Assembly (NCBI RefSeq): GCF_031846275.1 | Contig: NZ_JAVRIB010000011.1 | Coordinates: 56,391 to 120,390, forward strand | Length of the DNA stretch: 64,000 bases | DNA from: Spectribacter hydrogenoxidans | GTDB lineage: Bacteria; Pseudomonadota; Gammaproteobacteria; Nevskiales; Salinisphaeraceae | Direction of reading: 5' to 3' | In this document: positions 26,716 to 35,787 of the stretch, piece by piece | Numbering within the stretch: the first letter of the stretch is position 1 | Layout: the number at the start of each line of letters is the position of its first letter | Program-made: the position numbers and the translations under genes | The notes under the pieces: generated by a model | The model's database searches: none | Seen by the model: the letters and a program-made list of their open reading frames with translations, nothing else | Told to the model about the DNA's origin: nothing

Positions 26716-28653
26716 TCAGTCGAGCGGCAGCGTCTGGAGCGAGCCGGCCTTCATGTCCGGCACCAGCAGCTTGCGGCCGTCCGCGCTCAGGGCGATGTCC
26801 GCTGCGGCCTTGAAGCCGTCGCGCATGAGCATCGGCGTGGCGCGCAGGTCGTGCAGCATGAATACGCGGCCGTTGTTCCAGTCACTCACGTAAAGATTGC
26901 CGTGGCTGTCGCGGACCAGGCCGTCGGCGCCGCCGAAGCCGTTGTTCAGCGTCGTGAGTTCGCCGGTGTTCAGCTGCAGCCGGAACAGACGGCCGTTACC
27001 GAAGTCGGCGACCAGCAATGCGTCCGGGCCGTCCATCAGCAGGCCGTTGGGGCGGTTCATGGCGTCGCTTTCCGTCGCATCGAAAACCAGTTCGGCTTCG
27101 CCTTCCGGCGACACGCGATAAATCCCGGCGTTGTCACCGGCGTCGCTGCCGCTGTCGGACACGTAAACCCGACCTTCGCCATCGATCTCCACATCGTTGA
27201 GAAACGTGGCGGTGCCGGGGAAATCGCCGGTGTCTGCCACCACGCTGGTTTCGCCGTCGAGCCCGACGCGGCGCAGCCGCGTGTTGTCGGCCACGTAGAG
27301 CTCGTCGCGCCACAGATCGATGCCCTTGGGGTCATCCAGCCCGTCCGCCAGGGTACGGCGTTCGCCGTCGGGGGTGATCACTGTCACGCGACCGTCGCCG
27401 TCCTTGCCGAATTCGCCGATCTCGGTGACGAACAGCCGGCCGTCGGCATGGGCCACCACGGATTCCGGCATGGCGAAATCCGACGCAGTGTCCGCCTTGT
27501 TTGCGCTGTCCGACTCGCCGTCGGCCTGGTAGCTGATGCGATAGATCACCCCGGCGTAGTCGTCCGATACCAGCAGGGAACCATCCGGCAGCTGCAGGGT
27601 GTCCACCGGGCGGCCCCAGGCTTCGCCATCCTGCAGCCAGCCGTCGACGAATACATCCTTGCCGGTGGCATTGCCGTCATCGTCGAAGGCCACCCGCATC
27701 AGGCGGTAGCCGATGGGACTGGAGCGATTCCAGGAACCGTGCTGGGCCACGATGGCGTCGCCCCGGTAGTCGCCGGGAAACATCTCGCCGGTGTAGAAAC
27801 GGAAACCCAGGTTCGCGGTATGGGCCCGGAATTCGGTGACCGGGAAGGTGACGTCCTGCGGTGCTTCCTTGTCTTTCCAGTCGTTCTGGCGGTCGTCGCC
27901 GCCGGCGTAGTAGGGAAACCCGAAATGCATGCCGGCTTCCGGCGCGGCGTTGAGTTCGCCGGCGGGGCGTTCGTCGCCCATCATGTCCACGCCATTGTCG
28001 GTGAAGTAGGGGATGCCGGTGCCGGGCTGGAAGTCGATACCCACCGAATTGCGTACGCCGCGGGCGTAGACCTCCATGTTGGAGCCGTCCGGATCCATCC
28101 GGATCACGGTAGCCTCGATGCCCTCCGGATCGCAGATGTTGCAGGGTGCGCCCACGGTCACGTAAAGCTTGCCGTCCGGCCCGAAGGCGATGTAACGCCA
28201 GCCGTGATGAGCCTTGTCCGGCAGATCGGTGAATATCTCCTCGCGCATCTGGCTGAACGGCATGTCGATGTCGAAGCCGGCGCCACCCACGCGGGTGATG
28301 CGATGCTGTTCGGCCACGTACAGGTTGCCCTGGTGCATGGCCACGCCGTTGCCCACCTTGAGGTCATCCATCAGGGTGACCACGCGGTCGGCCTTGCGAT
28401 CCTTGTCCTTGTCCACCACCCCGAACAACTTCTTGCCCCGGGTACCCACGAACACCGTACCGGTGGACTGCCCGAATGCCAGCGACCGGGCACCCGGAAC
28501 TTCGGCGTATACCTCGATCTGGAAGCCCGGCGGCAGGTTGAGCTGGTCCAAACGCTCGTCCATCGATGCTGCACCGGCCACGCCGGGCATAAGGACGGCA
28601 CCGGCCAGGGTCAGGGCGATGCCCAGGGGCGCTCGTTTGATGGTCTTGTGCAT
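26716..28653 (-). CDS. PQQ-dependent sugar dehydrogenase fused to an NHL/SMP-30-type propeller
   Basis: 645 residues from the ATG at 28653 with a GGGAG site. A signal peptide (GIALTLAGAVLMPGVAGAA) sends it to the periplasm. Residues 30-400 match soluble aldose/sorbosone dehydrogenases: LPPGFQIEVYAEVPGARSLA, HHGWRYIAFGPDGKLYVTVG, YFTDNGVDMMGDERPAGELN and WNRSSPIGYRLMRV. From about residue 410 a second propeller follows with repeated PxGxLxxD/NGL units (DGRLFVTEIG, DEGRVYVSDSGS-like, NRPNGLLMDGPDALLVADF). The two-propeller architecture is about twice the usual dehydrogenase length. It is divergent from a LysR gene and ends in a strong terminator. Confidence 0.82.
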   Translation of the reverse strand: MHKTIKRAPLGIALTLAGAVLMPGVAGAASMDERLDQLNLPPGFQIEVYAEVPGARSLAFGQSTGTVFVGTRGKKLFGVVDKDKDRKADRVVTLMDDLKVGNGVAMHQGNLYVAEQHRITRVGGAGFDIDMPFSQMREEIFTDLPDKAHHGWRYIAFGPDGKLYVTVGAPCNICDPEGIEATVIRMDPDGSNMEVYARGVRNSVGIDFQPGTGIPYFTDNGVDMMGDERPAGELNAAPEAGMHFGFPYYAGGDDRQNDWKDKEAPQDVTFPVTEFRAHTANLGFRFYTGEMFPGDYRGDAIVAQHGSWNRSSPIGYRLMRVAFDDDGNATGKDVFVDGWLQDGEAWGRPVDTLQLPDGSLLVSDDYAGVIYRISYQADGESDSANKADTASDFAMPESVVAHADGRLFVTEIGEFGKDGDGRVTVITPDGERRTLADGLDDPKGIDLWRDELYVADNTRLRRVGLDGETSVVADTGDFPGTATFLNDVEIDGEGRVYVSDSGSDAGDNAGIYRVSPEGEAELVFDATESDAMNRPNGLLMDGPDALLVADFGNGRLFRLQLNTGELTTLNNGFGGADGLVRDSHGNLYVSDWNNGRVFMLHDLRATPMLMRDGFKAAADIALSADGRKLLVPDMKAGSLQTLPLD

Positions 28654-28716
28654 ATCGGCTCCCGTCGGAATGCGAAGGCGCCCCGCATCGACTTCGTCCG
28701 GGGCGCTGGTGTGCAA

Positions 28717-28742
28717 TGCACCATGCCTGAGACAATGATGCA
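28717..28742. promoter_or_regulatory. Candidate LysR-type operator between the PQQ dehydrogenase and lysR genes
   Basis: An interrupted inverted repeat TGCACCAT-N10-ATGATGCA (7 of 8 positions match) lies in the 116-bp divergent intergenic region. Size and placement fit a LysR-type regulator site controlling both genes. No footprint or second copy supports it. Confidence 0.45.
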
Positions 28743-28769
28743 ATTCCAATATCAATAACGGATTAGACG

Positions 28770-29702
28770 ATGTCCTATGCGTATCTCGGTCAGGTATCCC
28801 TGGGTGCGCTGCGAGCGGTGCTGGCGGTGGCCGATGCCGGCAGCTTCCGTCGGGCCGCGGAAGTGCTCCACGTGGCCCAGCCCTCGGTATCGCGCAAGAT
28901 CGCCCAGCTGGAAGACCGGCTCGGCTGCCGACTGTTCGAGCGCAATCCCGGTAGCGTGACGCTGAGCACGGCGGGCCAGCTGCTGGTGGATCGCCTGCCG
29001 GCACTGCTGACGGAGCTGGACCAGACGCTGGGTGACGCCGGCAAGGCCGCGCTGGGTCTGGCCGGGGCGATCCGCGTGGGGTTCTCCGAAGCGGCCATGT
29101 CGAGCTTCCTGCCGCCGCTGTTGCGTCACGTCAAGCGTGAATGCGCCGGCTGCGAACTCGAGCTGATCGAGGCCACCTCCAACGAGATCGCGGCCGGGGT
29201 AGCGGACAATCGCATGGATGTGGGTTTCAGCCTCAGCGCCCCGGACGACCCGCGGCTGGATCGGGTGGCGCTGCCCAGTGAAGCGGTTGGCGTTGTGTTG
29301 CCGGACGACCATCCGCTGGCGTTGGCGGAGCAACTGTCGCTGTACGACCTGCGGGGCGAGCGGTTCATTCTGTTCCCGCGCCACGTGAATGCCCGTCTGT
29401 ACGACCGCATGATCGAATGCTGCATGGCCAGCGGCTTCAGCCCCCGCATCGACCACCAGGTCACCCCCCGCAGCCGGGCCATCGCCATGGTGGCGGCCGG
29501 GGAGGGCATTGCCACCATCTCGGCGCGGCTTCAGCACCAGTGCGTGCCAGGGACGGTGTATCGGCCGCTGGCGCCCCCGGCGCCCAGCATCGAGTTCACC
29601 ATGCTGCTGCGCGCCGGCACCGACACCCACTGGTCGCGGGTGATGCGGGACTGCGCCGTCCGGCTGGGGTCGTCGCCGACCGGCGCTGTCGAAGCTGGTT
29701 AG
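28770..29702 (+). CDS. LysR-family transcriptional regulator
   Basis: A 310-residue LysR regulator. The N-terminal winged helix-turn-helix is clear (LRAVLAVADAGSFRRAAEVL, VAQPSVSRKIAQLEDRLGC, LFERNPGSVTLSTAG). The periplasmic-binding-like effector domain begins at about residue 90 (AIRVGFSEAAMSSFLPPLL). It is divergent from the PQQ dehydrogenase gene, its most likely target. The inducer is unknown. The gene's last 4 bases overlap the end of the convergent MscS gene. Confidence 0.9.
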   Translation: MSYAYLGQVSLGALRAVLAVADAGSFRRAAEVLHVAQPSVSRKIAQLEDRLGCRLFERNPGSVTLSTAGQLLVDRLPALLTELDQTLGDAGKAALGLAGAIRVGFSEAAMSSFLPPLLRHVKRECAGCELELIEATSNEIAAGVADNRMDVGFSLSAPDDPRLDRVALPSEAVGVVLPDDHPLALAEQLSLYDLRGERFILFPRHVNARLYDRMIECCMASGFSPRIDHQVTPRSRAIAMVAAGEGIATISARLQHQCVPGTVYRPLAPPAPSIEFTMLLRAGTDTHWSRVMRDCAVRLGSSPTGAVEAG

Positions 29703-32053
29703 CTGTCCGCCTCGTCGAAATCGCGATCCGTTGGCGCGTTGGTACGCGCTCGCTGGTCCGGGCGGCTGTTGTCCGCATCGGGCGCCCCGTCGGGGCCACC
29801 GTGATCCTCGATCACATTCCCGCCGCCCCCGTTGCCAACCAGGCGCAGATTGGCCGGGGGTGCATGACCCTGCCGATCCTCGCCGAAGTACATGGTGAGG
29901 TGGGGGAACGGAATCTCGATGCCGGCGGCGTCGAAGTGGATCTTGACCAGCCGGTTGTAGGCACGACCCACGGCCCACTGCGAGCCCGGGTTGGTCTTGA
30001 TCATCACGCGGATGTTGACCGAGCTGTCGGCCAGGGCGATCACGCCGGCCACGTTGATGTCGTCGATCACGTTCACGCCATGCGTGGGGTCGGCCTTCAG
30101 ATCCTCGAACGCGGCCCGCAGCGCCACGATGGCGTCGTCGATGTTCTCGCGGTAGGCAATGCCGTACTCGCCCACGTGGTAGGCGAAGTCGCGCATGTAG
30201 TTGGATACCACGCCCACCGAGGAAAACGGCACGATGTGGTAGGTGCCCGACAGGTCGCGGATGGCCACGGACCGGATGCTCAACCGCTCGGCGGTGCCGG
30301 TGACACCGCCCGCGGTGACCACGTCGCCCTTGTTCATCGCGTTCTCGATCTGGATGAACACGCCGGTGATCACGTCCTGGACCATGGTCTGGGCGCCGAA
30401 ACCGATGGCCAGACCCAGGACCCCGGCGCCGGCAATCAGCGGCCCGATGTTCACCCCGATCTGCGACAGCACGATCATGGCCGTGAAAGTGACGATGACC
30501 ACCGCCAGGGCGTTTCGGAACAGGGTCAGCAGGGTGGACTTGCGGGCCGAGGCCTCGCCGCTGGCCAGCTTGGCCTCGATCACACTGGCACAGACGGTCC
30601 AGAAGGCCAGCGCCAGCAGCAGGATGATGGCCACGTGCACCACCATGGCAATCGCGTGCGCACCGGCATCCGAGGCCAGCCACTGGGCCAGGTTGAATAC
30701 CCGCCAGGCGTCGAGCAGCAGCAGAGTCACCGTGATCAACACCAGCACCCGGGCCACCCGCAGCACGTTCGGCACATAGGCGTTGAGCCGGTCTTCAAGC
30801 AGCGGCAGGCGGTCGCGTATGCGTCCGGCCAGATGCAGCCGGCGGCCGATCAGGCGTGACATCGCCGACAGCACCACCATGCCGACGCCGGCAGCAACCA
30901 GCGTCTGCAGCGTGGCCTTGAGCATGAACGGCAGGGCTTCTTCCGGCCGTAGCTGGCTGACCACAAACAGGATGGTGAAGTAGGCTAGTGCGATCACGTG
31001 CCAAGACTTCGATGCAATGCGCAGCAGAATCCCGGCCACCGCACCGTCGCTGGTCACGGCCTGATTCTCCAGACGCTGGCGGATCAGATCGCGATTCTTG
31101 ACGATCACGCCGATGGCGTAGAGGTAGGCCGTGCCCATCACGATCAGGCCTACCACCGAACCCATGGCACGTGAGAGCTCGACGTTGACGATGGGCACCA
31201 CCAGCATCAGCGCGTAACCGATGTAGCCGCTGAACCAGCGCAGCCGCAGGCTCCACCAGTCGGCCACGTGGCTATCGATGGGCAGCGGACGCAGCCCCTC
31301 GTAGCGCGACGAGAACAGCGCCCGGATCAGTGCCTTGAATATCTCGATCAGCGCGAAGGCATTGATGAACAACGACTCCCGCGTTCCGATCGCGCCGGCC
31401 TCGCCGAAGGCGAATAGGGCGGCGGCATAGCCGCCGGCACACGCGGCCAGGATCACCAGAATATCCACGCCCAGCGACAGCACCATGATGGAGCCGCGCT
31501 GGATCAGGGCGGACAATCCGGTTTCGGTGGTCTGGGCCCAGCGTCCGGCGCGGGCGTAGAACGGATGCGCCAGCAGCCGCAACACCAGGAACAGCGCGAC
31601 CGTGATTACGATGATCACTGCCAGCGAAAACGCGCTCTGGCCCAGGGCGCGCCAGTCGATTGCGGCGCGCGAGGACTGGTTGTCACGGAATGCCGCCATC
31701 GCGGCTGACACTTGGGTGCCGAGATCTTCCGCCAGCGCCTGGGTGGTGCGGGCCACCCGCCGGGGCAGGGATACCTTCTCGGCCGGTATCGCCGCCGGCG
31801 TATCCGCCGCCGCTTCGTCCGCAGTGGCGGTCTCGTCCGCCGGCTCCTCCGCCATCCCGCGCAGCTGGGTAATCAGCCTCTCGCGAGCGGCGTCGTCCTC
31901 GAGCAGATCGGCCAGGGTGGCGTAGGAAACATCCGCCTGCCCGGCCGGGGCGGCCTCGTCCTGGGCCCATGCGGCCTGGCCCAGAAACGGGACCATGCCG
32001 GCCAGTATCAGCAGGGCAAAAGCGAGGGAACGAGTACGAATCGCGTGGGCCAC
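29699..32053 (-). CDS. MscS-family mechanosensitive channel (YbiO-like)
   Basis: A 784-residue membrane protein with a GTG start behind a GGAG site. A signal peptide (SLAFALLILAGMVPFLGQAAWA) is followed by an acidic periplasmic stretch rich in Glu/Ala/Asp. There are about 10 membrane helices. The MscS core is at residues 500-720, with the pore helix GPLIAGAGVLGLAIGFGAQTMVQD and beta-domain IQIENAMNKGDVVTAGG. The C-terminus is acidic and disordered. This size and layout fit the YbiO/MscM group, which opens under hypoosmotic stress to release solutes. Confidence 0.88.
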   Translation of the reverse strand: MAHAIRTRSLAFALLILAGMVPFLGQAAWAQDEAAPAGQADVSYATLADLLEDDAARERLITQLRGMAEEPADETATADEAAADTPAAIPAEKVSLPRRVARTTQALAEDLGTQVSAAMAAFRDNQSSRAAIDWRALGQSAFSLAVIIVITVALFLVLRLLAHPFYARAGRWAQTTETGLSALIQRGSIMVLSLGVDILVILAACAGGYAAALFAFGEAGAIGTRESLFINAFALIEIFKALIRALFSSRYEGLRPLPIDSHVADWWSLRLRWFSGYIGYALMLVVPIVNVELSRAMGSVVGLIVMGTAYLYAIGVIVKNRDLIRQRLENQAVTSDGAVAGILLRIASKSWHVIALAYFTILFVVSQLRPEEALPFMLKATLQTLVAAGVGMVVLSAMSRLIGRRLHLAGRIRDRLPLLEDRLNAYVPNVLRVARVLVLITVTLLLLDAWRVFNLAQWLASDAGAHAIAMVVHVAIILLLALAFWTVCASVIEAKLASGEASARKSTLLTLFRNALAVVIVTFTAMIVLSQIGVNIGPLIAGAGVLGLAIGFGAQTMVQDVITGVFIQIENAMNKGDVVTAGGVTGTAERLSIRSVAIRDLSGTYHIVPFSSVGVVSNYMRDFAYHVGEYGIAYRENIDDAIVALRAAFEDLKADPTHGVNVIDDINVAGVIALADSSVNIRVMIKTNPGSQWAVGRAYNRLVKIHFDAAGIEIPFPHLTMYFGEDRQGHAPPANLRLVGNGGGGNVIEDHGGPDGAPDADNSRPDQRARTNAPTDRDFDEADS

Positions 32054-32216
32054 GATGGATGCTCCGGTTGAGTTCGGTTATCCGTGCGCCGATCAGCACT
32101 GACGCCGGGCAAGGCCGCGTAAGCTAAAGAAAACCTCGACCGAATTCAAAAGCGGGGCGTATGACGGCACCCGCTCACGGCGCCGGGCGCGGCCTCATCT
32201 GCCTGCCAGGACAGCG

Positions 32217-32642
32217 TCAGACCGGCGGATTGCCCGGCAGCCGAGTGATGTCATCTGCCAGCCGGGCGCTGGGCAGGGCCGAGTCGCACCACAGCGCCTG
32301 GGTGGGTTCGACCCAGGCCGGATCATCCAGCGTGCCGGCCTTGACGAAGGCCATGCCGGGCAGCACCGCCACGTCCGAATACAGCGGCGAGCCGCAGTCC
32401 CCGCAGAAATAGCGGTCGACCGGCTGGCCGCTGGTGCCGGTATCGCGATAGCAGCGGGGCTGGCCGGCATCGAACTGCAGTGCCGCCAGCGGCACCGCGA
32501 TCATCACCGAATAGGCCGAACCGCTTTGCTGCTGACAGTTGCGGCAGTGGCAAACGGCCGACATCGCCGGGGTTTCGGTGACGGTGTAGCGGATGCTGCC
32601 GCACAGGCAGCCGCCGGTAGCGGGAATGGGGGCCATGCTCAT
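32217..32642 (-). CDS. GFA (glutathione-dependent formaldehyde-activating-like) family protein
   Basis: A 141-residue zinc protein of the GFA fold. Metal-binding cysteines appear as GGCLCGSIRY, CHCRNCQQQSG and FCGDCGSPLY, the standard three clusters. Although named after formaldehyde/glutathione adduct formation, most members have unknown substrates. The gene overlaps the upstream PPOX-family gene by 4 bp, implying co-translation. Confidence 0.88.
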   Translation of the reverse strand: MSMAPIPATGGCLCGSIRYTVTETPAMSAVCHCRNCQQQSGSAYSVMIAVPLAALQFDAGQPRCYRDTGTSGQPVDRYFCGDCGSPLYSDVAVLPGMAFVKAGTLDDPAWVEPTQALWCDSALPSARLADDITRLPGNPPV

Positions 32643-33298
32643 GCCTGTTCATCCCCAGTCACGATCTTTTCCGCCCATTCGTCCAGGGTGATCTCGCCTT
32701 CCTGCTCGACTGCCGCGCGCTCGTGCGGGCGCAATACGTCCTGCATGCCGTCTATGCGCTTCCAGCCGGCCACCGGCGTTTCCCGGTCGGCGGCGGGTAT
32801 GTAGCGGGACTGCTTGATCTGCTGGAAGCGGTGGATGTAGCGGGGACAGTTCTGCCACAGTTCGTGCAGCCCGACCCGTACCACCAGTTCCGCCTCCTGC
32901 CACTCATCCAGCAGCGGATCGGTGGCGCATACCGACCCGCGACCCTGCAGGCGGATGCGGTGCGGGGTCTCGAAGTCGATGAACAGCATGCCGATCTCGG
33001 CACAGCTGTCGATGTTGCCCATCGAGTAGTACATGCCGTTGCCATCGTAGCTGGGGAATGCCAGCGTCCGGTCATCGATTACCTTCACGAACCCGGTTGG
33101 CCCGCCCTTGTAGGAAACAGTGGGCCGGCCCTTCGGGTCGATGGTGCTCAGAAAGAACATGTCGCGCGATTCGATGAAGGCACGTGCCTCCGGCGTGATC
33201 TCCGTGGTCAATGCCACGTCCTCCACCCGATCGGCGATACCGCGCGTGCCGAAGTGGTCCTGAAAGGCCCGATGTGGTTCTTCGTATAGTCGGCTCAT
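32639..33298 (-). CDS. Pyridoxamine 5'-phosphate oxidase-family flavin-binding protein
   Basis: 219 residues from the ATG at 33298, which has a perfect GGAGGAG site. Split-barrel FMN-binding features include FIESRDMFFLSTIDPKGRPT, SYKGGPTGFVKV, NGMYYSMGNI and GMLFIDFETPHRIRLQG. This is the larger (~200-aa) PPOX subgroup, whose members bind FMN or F420 and are not true PdxH. Its stop overlaps the GFA start by 4 bp, so the two proteins are made together. Confidence 0.85.
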   Translation of the reverse strand: MSRLYEEPHRAFQDHFGTRGIADRVEDVALTTEITPEARAFIESRDMFFLSTIDPKGRPTVSYKGGPTGFVKVIDDRTLAFPSYDGNGMYYSMGNIDSCAEIGMLFIDFETPHRIRLQGRGSVCATDPLLDEWQEAELVVRVGLHELWQNCPRYIHRFQQIKQSRYIPAADRETPVAGWKRIDGMQDVLRPHERAAVEQEGEITLDEWAEKIVTGDEQA

Positions 33299-33385
33299 GG
33301 CTCCTCCACCAGCAGTGCAACAGAGCGCAGCATTGGCCCAAGATCGGGCGGCGGTCAAGCCCGCGCGAACGGTGCACTCACGGGG

Positions 33386-34540
33386 TCAGGCCACGCGCCG
33401 CCGAAAATCCATCCGGGCGATCAGAGGCAGTACCAGCAGGCCGTAGGCCAGCATCGGCCAGATCGGCAGTTGCGGTCGCTGGGACAGTTCCGCCAGCAAT
33501 CCGCCGGCCAGCGGTACTGCGAACGCCATGCCGTAGCCCACCGCGAACATCCCGGCCGAGAAGGTACCGGTGTCGCCGGGCGGTACCACATGCGGCGCGG
33601 CCGCCACCATCAGAATCAGCTGAATGGCGGTGGCACTGCCCAGCAGTACCGCCGCTACCAGCGCGCTGTTTCCGTCCAGCCACAGGAATGCCAGGCCCCC
33701 GGTTACCGCCATCAATCCGGTGGTCAGCACCGGCCCCCGGCGCGCAACCAGACGGGGCGCCAGCGGCACCATCACCAGCGATGCTGCCCCCTGGCTGAGG
33801 TTGAACCAGAACAGGGTGGTGGCCAGCCGGTCGGCTTCGCCGCGCGCGGCGAGCAGATCCGCCATATACGCATTGGTGCCGAAGAATAGGGTGGAAGCCG
33901 CACCCAGAATCAGTCCGAACGACCACATGCGGGGGTCGCCGCCCAGGATCGAGCCGGGCGTTGGCGGTTCGACATCGGGGGCCCGGTCGTCCGGACGGGT
34001 CAGCAGACCGGCGATGATCAGCGCGGGCAGGGACCACACCAGCAGGGTCAGGCGCCAGTCGTTGCCGGTCAGCGGCATGATCAGCGGCAGGGTCAGTCCG
34101 GCGCCCAGAAATTCCCCCAGCAGCATGCCGTTCATGTACACCGCCACGGCCAGCGCGGTGAAGCCGGGGCACCAGCGAGCCACGATCGCGGGCAGGGCTG
34201 GCTGCATCACCGCGATGCCGAAGCCCATCACGGCCGTGGCCGCGAACAGCAGCGCTGCGGGCGGCGCCAGACCCCGGGCGGCCGAGGCCAGGGCCATCAG
34301 TGCCACGGCCATTACCAGAGCCCGGCGGGCGCCCAGCCGGCCGATCAGCCAGGCGCCGGGCAGGGCGCCCAGACCCAGCATCAGTACCGGCAGGGTGGTC
34401 AGGGCCCCCACGCCGGCCGCGCCCAGACCCAGCTCGCCGCCGATCTGCGGCGCCAGCGCCGGCGCCACCAGCACCGGCACCCGCAGGTACACGCCGGTGA
34501 ACCAGAGCAGTGCCAGCAGCGCGAGGCGAGCCGGCGTCAA
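33386..34540 (-). CDS. MFS transporter, CynX/NimT-like
   Basis: A 384-residue transporter with about 12 helices, starting at TTG where TTGA overlaps the aminopeptidase stop. The MFS loop 2-3 region GAWLIGRLGARRALVM and the CynX/NimT-like FTGVYLRVPVLVAPAL opening support assignment to the cyanate/2-nitroimidazole transporter subgroup. The substrate is not deducible. It is translationally coupled to prolyl aminopeptidase. Confidence 0.82.
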   Translation of the reverse strand: MTPARLALLALLWFTGVYLRVPVLVAPALAPQIGGELGLGAAGVGALTTLPVLMLGLGALPGAWLIGRLGARRALVMAVALMALASAARGLAPPAALLFAATAVMGFGIAVMQPALPAIVARWCPGFTALAVAVYMNGMLLGEFLGAGLTLPLIMPLTGNDWRLTLLVWSLPALIIAGLLTRPDDRAPDVEPPTPGSILGGDPRMWSFGLILGAASTLFFGTNAYMADLLAARGEADRLATTLFWFNLSQGAASLVMVPLAPRLVARRGPVLTTGLMAVTGGLAFLWLDGNSALVAAVLLGSATAIQLILMVAAAPHVVPPGDTGTFSAGMFAVGYGMAFAVPLAGGLLAELSQRPQLPIWPMLAYGLLVLPLIARMDFRRRVA

Positions 34541-35493
34541 CGGGCGCCGAAGCGGTCGGTGGCGGCCAGCAGTTCGTCGCGATTACCGGCCTCGAAGGCG
34601 GAATGTCCGGCATCCGGCACGATGCGCAGATCGGCTTCCGGCCAGGCCCGGTGCAGATCCCACGCATTGCGTAGCGGGCACACGACGTCGTAGCGACCGT
34701 GCACGATCACCGCCGGAATGTGGCGGATGCGATCCACCCCGCGCAGCAGCTCGTCATCGCGTTCGAAGAAGCCGCGGTGGATGAAGTAATGGCACTCGAT
34801 ACGGGCGAACGCCAGGGCGAATTCGTCATTGGAGAAGGCTGCCCGGGCATTGGGATTGGCGTGGAGAAAACTGGTCGATGCTTCCCATACCGACCACGCC
34901 CGGGCTGCCGCGCGTTGGACGTTGCCGTCGGGGTCGGTCAGGCGCCGATAGTAGGCGGCCACCATGTCATCGCGTTCCTCGGGCGGAATCGCCGCCACGT
35001 AGGTTTCCCAGGCATCCGGAAACAGGTTGCTGGCCCCCGACTGATAGAACCACGCGATTTCCTGATGCCGCAGCATGAAGATGCCGCGCAGCACCAGTTC
35101 GGAGACTCGGGCCGGGAATGCCTGGGCATAGGTCAGGGCCAGTGTCGAGCCCCAGGAGCCGCCGAAGACCTGCCAGCGATCGATGCCCAGGTGGGTGCGC
35201 AGCCGCTCGATGTCGTCGACCAGATCCCAGGTGGTGTTGGCCTCGAGGCTGGCGTGGGGCCGGGAGCGGCCGCAGCCCCGCTGGTCGAACAGCACGATGC
35301 GATAGATCGACGGATCGAAGAACCGCCGGCTGCGGGCATTGCAGCCGCCGCCGGGGCCGCCATGCAGGAACACCACCGGCTTGCCGGCCGGGTTGCCGCA
35401 CTGTTCGTAATACAACGTGTGCACGTCGGATACGGTCAGTTCGCTCTGGTCGTAGGGTTCGATATCGGGATAAAGCGAATGGGCAGCGGACAT
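34537..35493 (-). CDS. pip: Prolyl aminopeptidase (proline iminopeptidase)
   Basis: A 318-residue alpha/beta hydrolase of peptidase family S33. The oxyanion motif is LHGGPGGGCN, the nucleophile Ser is in GGSWGSTLAL, Asp is in HGRYDVVCPL and His is in PDAGHSAFE. DQRGCGRSRPHASLEANTTW is the family signature. It releases N-terminal proline from peptides in the cytoplasm. It is the first gene of a two-gene unit with the MFS transporter. Confidence 0.92.
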   Translation of the reverse strand: MSAAHSLYPDIEPYDQSELTVSDVHTLYYEQCGNPAGKPVVFLHGGPGGGCNARSRRFFDPSIYRIVLFDQRGCGRSRPHASLEANTTWDLVDDIERLRTHLGIDRWQVFGGSWGSTLALTYAQAFPARVSELVLRGIFMLRHQEIAWFYQSGASNLFPDAWETYVAAIPPEERDDMVAAYYRRLTDPDGNVQRAAARAWSVWEASTSFLHANPNARAAFSNDEFALAFARIECHYFIHRGFFERDDELLRGVDRIRHIPAVIVHGRYDVVCPLRNAWDLHRAWPEADLRIVPDAGHSAFEAGNRDELLAATDRFGAR

Positions 35494-35612
35494 TAGCGTT
35501 GGAATGGCGGGTGGATGCCCGCGATTGTGCCACGCGCCCCCCGGCTGCCGGTCTTGCCACTCTGGGACGGATGCGGGGCCAGGCCGGCCAGAGCAGCGAT
35601 GCCACGGAGCGG

Positions 35613-35787
35613 ATCCATAGCCACGGCGCTTCGTGCCTCGCTATGACGGGTGGTGATGTCATCGCGAGGCAGACCGGCGAAGCGGGACTGCCGCGGCGAT
35701 CTCTCCGCCCGATTACGCCACCACGCGGCGAATCAGCCGGGCGGGATAGCCGCGGCGCTGTCGCGCCTCACCATGACGGGTGGCGGC
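35613..35787 (-). repeat. Dispersed repeat copy A, at the 3' end of tetR
   Basis: About 175 bp of sequence shared with a second copy at 42940-43130 in the same orientation. Shared blocks include ATAGCCGCGGCGCTGTCGCG, GCGAAGCGG and GGCGATCTC. The unit starts and ends with related 'atagccgcggcgct' segments. It contains an inverted repeat TGCCTCGCTATGA/TCATCGCGAGGCA (12 of 13, 35634-35646 and 35659-35671). It abuts the tetR stop codon. Confidence 0.75.

Noticed and set aside
26851..28758. Plus-strand open frame of 635 codons
   Set aside because: Antisense to the PQQ dehydrogenase, which has a signal peptide, ribosome site and terminator.
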